This document shows, piece after piece, positions 61,134-64,000 of a DNA stretch of 64,000 nt (its first letter is position 1; each line of letters starts with the position of its first letter). A program made the position numbers and the translations under genes. A model generated the notes under the pieces. It searched no databases, was not told where the DNA came from, and saw only the letters and a list, made by a program, of their open reading frames with translations. The DNA comes from Papilionanthe hookeriana x Papilionanthe teres (lineage: Eukaryota > Streptophyta > Magnoliopsida > Asparagales > Orchidaceae). The stretch is from the NCBI GenBank assembly GCA_022702705.1, contig CM040428.1, positions 60,554,155 through 60,618,154 on the forward strand. The letters are read 5' to 3'.

Positions 61134-61979
61134 TGGGTGATGCCTCAGCATCAGATGAAAGACAGCCCAACTATGAGGCTCATGGCCCTCGTAGCTGAGA
61201 GGGACAATGCCATTCAAGAACTCAACATAGCTATTTCTGAGAAGAGAGCTGCTTTCGCTGAGAGGGATATGGCCATTGTACAGCGTGATGGAGCCATTGC
61301 AGAGCGGAATTCCGCCATCATGGAGCGTGACAATGCCCTCGCTGCACTCGAATATGCTCGGGAGAAAAACATGAATGGAAATGGTGAGTCATATCCCATC
61401 TCAACAGCTTCTGATGGAGCTGTGAAGGAACGGAAGACTAAACGGTCAAGGAAAGAGACCAAAGATCAAGCTGACAATGCAGCTAAGAAAACATACAGGA
61501 AGCCAAAGACAGACGAAAGGATCAGTGGGACTGAAGATTTGAGCAAAACATTTATCAGTGCAAAGCCACTTAATGAGTGGAGTAATTCCATTGGAGGTGG
61601 GAAGGATCTAAACAAGCAGACTTTGGAGTCAAAATACCAGGAATGGAAAGTTCAGGATCTGGGTTTAAATTTGGTCCCTTTCGACGAATCAATGATGCAA
61701 CCACCTGGGTGTTCATGCACAGGGAAGCTACAGAACTGTTACAAATGGGGCAATGGAGGATGGCAATCTGCCTGTTGCACCAAGACACTCTCCATGTACC
61801 CCCTGCCAGTTATTCCTGACAAACGACATGCAAGGGTTGCGGGGAGGAAAATGAGCGGCAGTGCCTTTGCCAAATTGCTTACCAGATTAGCTGCTGAAGG
61901 CTATGATCTGTCAGCTCCTGTGGACCTTAAAGATCACTGGGCTAAGCATGGCACAAACCGGTACATAACCATAAAGTGA
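61134..61979 (+). CDS. BPC: BBR/BPC GAGA-binding factor, main exon
   Basis: This exon encodes residues 24-304 and ends TGA at 61977-61979. Residues 44-100 form an alanine-rich zipper or coiled coil of AERDxAIxExN-type repeats, the dimerisation region of group II members. Basic clusters at 121-133 (KERKTKRSRKETK) and 141-148 (KKTYRKPK) are likely nuclear localisation signals. The C-terminal DNA-binding domain has five cysteines, C216, C218, C225, C237 and C238, in CSCTG...CYKWGNGGWQSACC, and the end HWAKHGTNRYITIK is typical. Family members bind GA repeats in plant promoters and work with Polycomb complexes to repress homeotic and other genes. The start is set by the cag acceptor at 61131-61133, not the ATG at 61104. 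No frame damage is seen, so the gene looks intact. Confidence 0.96.
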   Translation, partial: WVMPQHQMKDSPTMRLMALVAERDNAIQELNIAISEKRAAFAERDMAIVQRDGAIAERNSAIMERDNALAALEYAREKNMNGNGESYPISTASDGAVKERKTKRSRKETKDQADNAAKKTYRKPKTDERISGTEDLSKTFISAKPLNEWSNSIGGGKDLNKQTLESKYQEWKVQDLGLNLVPFDESMMQPPGCSCTGKLQNCYKWGNGGWQSACCTKTLSMYPLPVIPDKRHARVAGRKMSGSAFAKLLTRLAAEGYDLSAPVDLKDHWAKHGTNRYITIK

Positions 61980-62510
61980 TTTTTTACTATTCAGGATTTA
62001 TATAATTCAAGCATTTGCAAGGAGTAGATCGAGCTTTGGATGTTGAAATTATAGCTTCCGTTTGGTCTTTGTTCTCTTCCCTTGGCTTTCAGAAGGAAAC
62101 ACTGGCGGTGCATGCAATGCAGTTTAACTCTATTAGTATGAGATTGCTTTGCTTTGCCATGGAAAAGATCAGTTTGGCAATGCATTTAGCCTCAAATGCG
62201 TGTATATTTATTGTGTATATGCTTGGTCTGGTTCTCAAGTATTTTGTCTTTGTTTTGCAGCTAAACGAAGAGTTTTACTTATTGTAGTTGCATTTATTAC
62301 AAGGCTCCCTACAGGAAACCAATTCAGAGCAGCATGTCTCAGAGTCATGAATTTGATGTATATTTGATGCTATTCTATGATTTGATTTAGTTCGTAGTAG
62401 AATCGTATGTCCATAATCCTAATCGAGATTCCGGATTAATTTTAATTTTATTTTTTATTTTTTAGAACTTTTGAGAGACATTATCAAACAAAGCAGTCTT
62501 TTCATTTTTG
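61980..62510 (+). other. Probable 3' UTR of the BBR/BPC gene
   Basis: After the stop codon the sequence is less AT-rich than the flanks for about 400 bp and has no credible reading frame; the open frames of 72-90 codons overlap and lack motifs. A long 3' UTR is the simplest reading. Its end was not located. Confidence 0.4.
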
Positions 62511-62519
62511 CATTAAGAA

Positions 62520-63500
62520 ACTTGACTACTTTGATCCAACAGTTGAGGAATAGTGGGTCTCAAGGTAGAAACACACAAAAATGATCCAATTTTTAAGCTT
62601 GTTTGATGTAAATGGGCATTCAAAAAATAGGAGATTGATAGTTTGGATATCTCCATAACAAAAATGACAGAATTCTATCAACAATAATAGTAAATTTGTG
62701 AATTGCATATGTAGTTTTTATATTTCTTTTATGTGCCAACTAGACTTGATAAGTAGAAAATTTGCTAGGGTAACTAATATGCCGAATTCGGTTGTAGGAA
62801 TCATAGGAAAATGCTTATAGGAATCAACAAGAACTTGATCTATTTGATTATTAGTATCGATGATGATTTGCCCAAAATTCATGAACATTCCAATGAGCAT
62901 TGTGATTCATAGACAAGCGCATAGTACTATAAAAATTTATAGTAAGCCGGGATCATGCTCCCAGAAGATCAAAGACAAGCATACCATACACATAAGGATC
63001 CCAAGTGAAAGAGAAGCCATTACCAAGAGAATGCCTAACAATAGGCCTCTTCTCTTAAGCAAAGTTATAGACTTTTTGAAATATTTGAAGCTTTGTTGTA
63101 AGGAGGTCTCTTAATAGAACCATATTTGCTCAAGTCAATAACTCATCAAGTAATCTAGCTTCATAATTCTCCACACAATGCTTCATTTGTATGCTAAACT
63201 GAGGCTCTTAAGATAAAGAATATATATCATACGTCTATATTTTTGGAATGTTGGTGACATTTTATTAAAGAGGTTGAAGTTTTGTTAGCCTCGGTGTTCA
63301 CATTATAGAGGACTTGATGATTGACGCTATCAGAAAAAATTTGCAATTTTTTGGAAAGGACAATTGAGATTGTCCATAGTTGAATTACTAAAGATGAGAA
63401 TATCATCAGCATATAACTATATATTGTATTGATTATGTGAGCAAGATCAAGGTTCATGCAATTGCCTCTTTTATATAAGCCAATCTTACATGATAAAATT
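62520..63500 (-). pseudogene. L1-type LINE reverse transcriptase fragment, minus strand
   Basis: On the minus strand, YADDILIFSNSTMDNL begins at 63413, with the catalytic YADD at 63413-63402, as in plant L1 reverse transcriptases. Downstream on that strand, broken by stops and shifts, is a segment near 63060-62950 (RPIVRHSLGNGFSFTWDPY) resembling the conserved C-terminal [IL]-G-[ND]-G-x-x-[FV]-x-x-W-x-D-x-W block of ORF2. No endonuclease part or 3' tail was identified. The fragment is dead. Confidence 0.6.
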
Positions 63501-64000
63501 TTCATAGTTTATAATTATACACATTTTCTCAAATTTAGGATGGGTGAAGCAGAATAACAGCTCAAAAGTCACACTTTTATTTCCTCTTAAAATTTTGGTG
63601 TATTGTTTTCATTTTCTCTTCCACCCACAACTTTGTATGAAATTAAAATTTTGAATTATTTTTATGGAGTGGAGTGTACATAACTTTATTTAATTGAAAA
63701 TAATTTAATCAAGTTTGATTTTAAATTATCTCAATATTTATAAAAAACGTATGCAGAACACATCTTTTATTCTTAATCATTTATTTTATTTAAAATTATC
63801 ACATATTCTGAAATTTTATGAATTTTTTTTTTAATTTCAATGACTAGAAAATAATGTCAAGAATTATGATTTTTTTCAAGAATTGGAAGACATTAAGAAA
63901 AAAACATTGTCAATATATTTAATAATCGATGAGTTAGTTATAACATGTATTCAACTCGATAATCAGCCATAAATATATTTTTAAGTTACTTGGATTGAGC
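63501..64000. other. AT-rich DNA at window end
   Basis: No gene or element signature is visible. It might continue the L1 fragment upstream on its strand, but no motif supports that. Confidence 0.4.

Noticed and set aside
1..64000. tRNA, rRNA or CRISPR features
   Set aside because: No cloverleaf-like tRNA gene, rRNA segment or regularly spaced short repeats were seen by eye; a covariance-model search would be the proper test.

Overview
This window is AT-rich nuclear DNA of a flowering plant. The signs are GT-AG introns, a BASIC PENTACYSTEINE (BBR/BPC) gene, which is a plant-only family, and plant-type Ty3/gypsy, Ty1/copia, CACTA, hAT, RTE and L1 elements. I cannot name the species. Two host genes can be supported, both on the + strand. 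Nearly all the rest is transposable-element remains and unassigned AT-rich DNA.

Left third (1-15 kb): the last three exons of an unidentified gene lie at 4651-4719, 13631-13682 and 13981-14097 and join in phase. The 8.9-kb intron between the first two holds a truncated Ty3/gypsy element (+, about 5.0-7.9 kb), a hAT tail (8.7-9.1 kb), a second gypsy remnant on the opposite strand (about 9.5-11.3 kb) and a 21-bp minisatellite. An older gypsy gag fragment lies upstream of the first exon (1.8-2.4 kb).

Middle (15-37 kb): a 199-bp Mutator-type MITE; a gutted Athila-like gypsy element (about 15.9-19.9 kb); tandem AT-rich arrays; and a CACTA (En/Spm) element starting at 20663 inside such an array, with decayed TNP2-type and PF03004-type transposase genes and RTE fragments, a foldback element and a diverged ~0.9-kb duplication in its interior. 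A decayed hAT transposase follows (34.0-36.3 kb). A 775-bp TTA-flanked element carrying GC-rich cargo has inserted in it. A second Mutator-type MITE (350 bp) lies at 36.8 kb.

Right (37-64 kb): two RTE LINEs with perfect target-site duplications (39228-42308 and 43205-46331); a decayed minus-strand Ty1/copia element (51.4-55.2 kb) whose 3' LTR was hit by a LINE derivative that keeps ORF1 but has no ORF2 (49331-51252, perfect 14-bp target duplication); and the BBR/BPC gene. The first coding exon of that gene (56116-56184) is separated from its main exon (61134-61979) by a 4.9-kb intron filled mostly by a truncated gypsy element. A minus-strand L1-type reverse transcriptase fragment closes the window.

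How the parts relate: the two host genes show how element insertion lengthens introns without breaking the reading frame. The nested insertions give a relative order: copia before the ORF1-only LINE; hAT before the TTA element; tandem array before CACTA. No RNA genes, CRISPR arrays or operons are seen.
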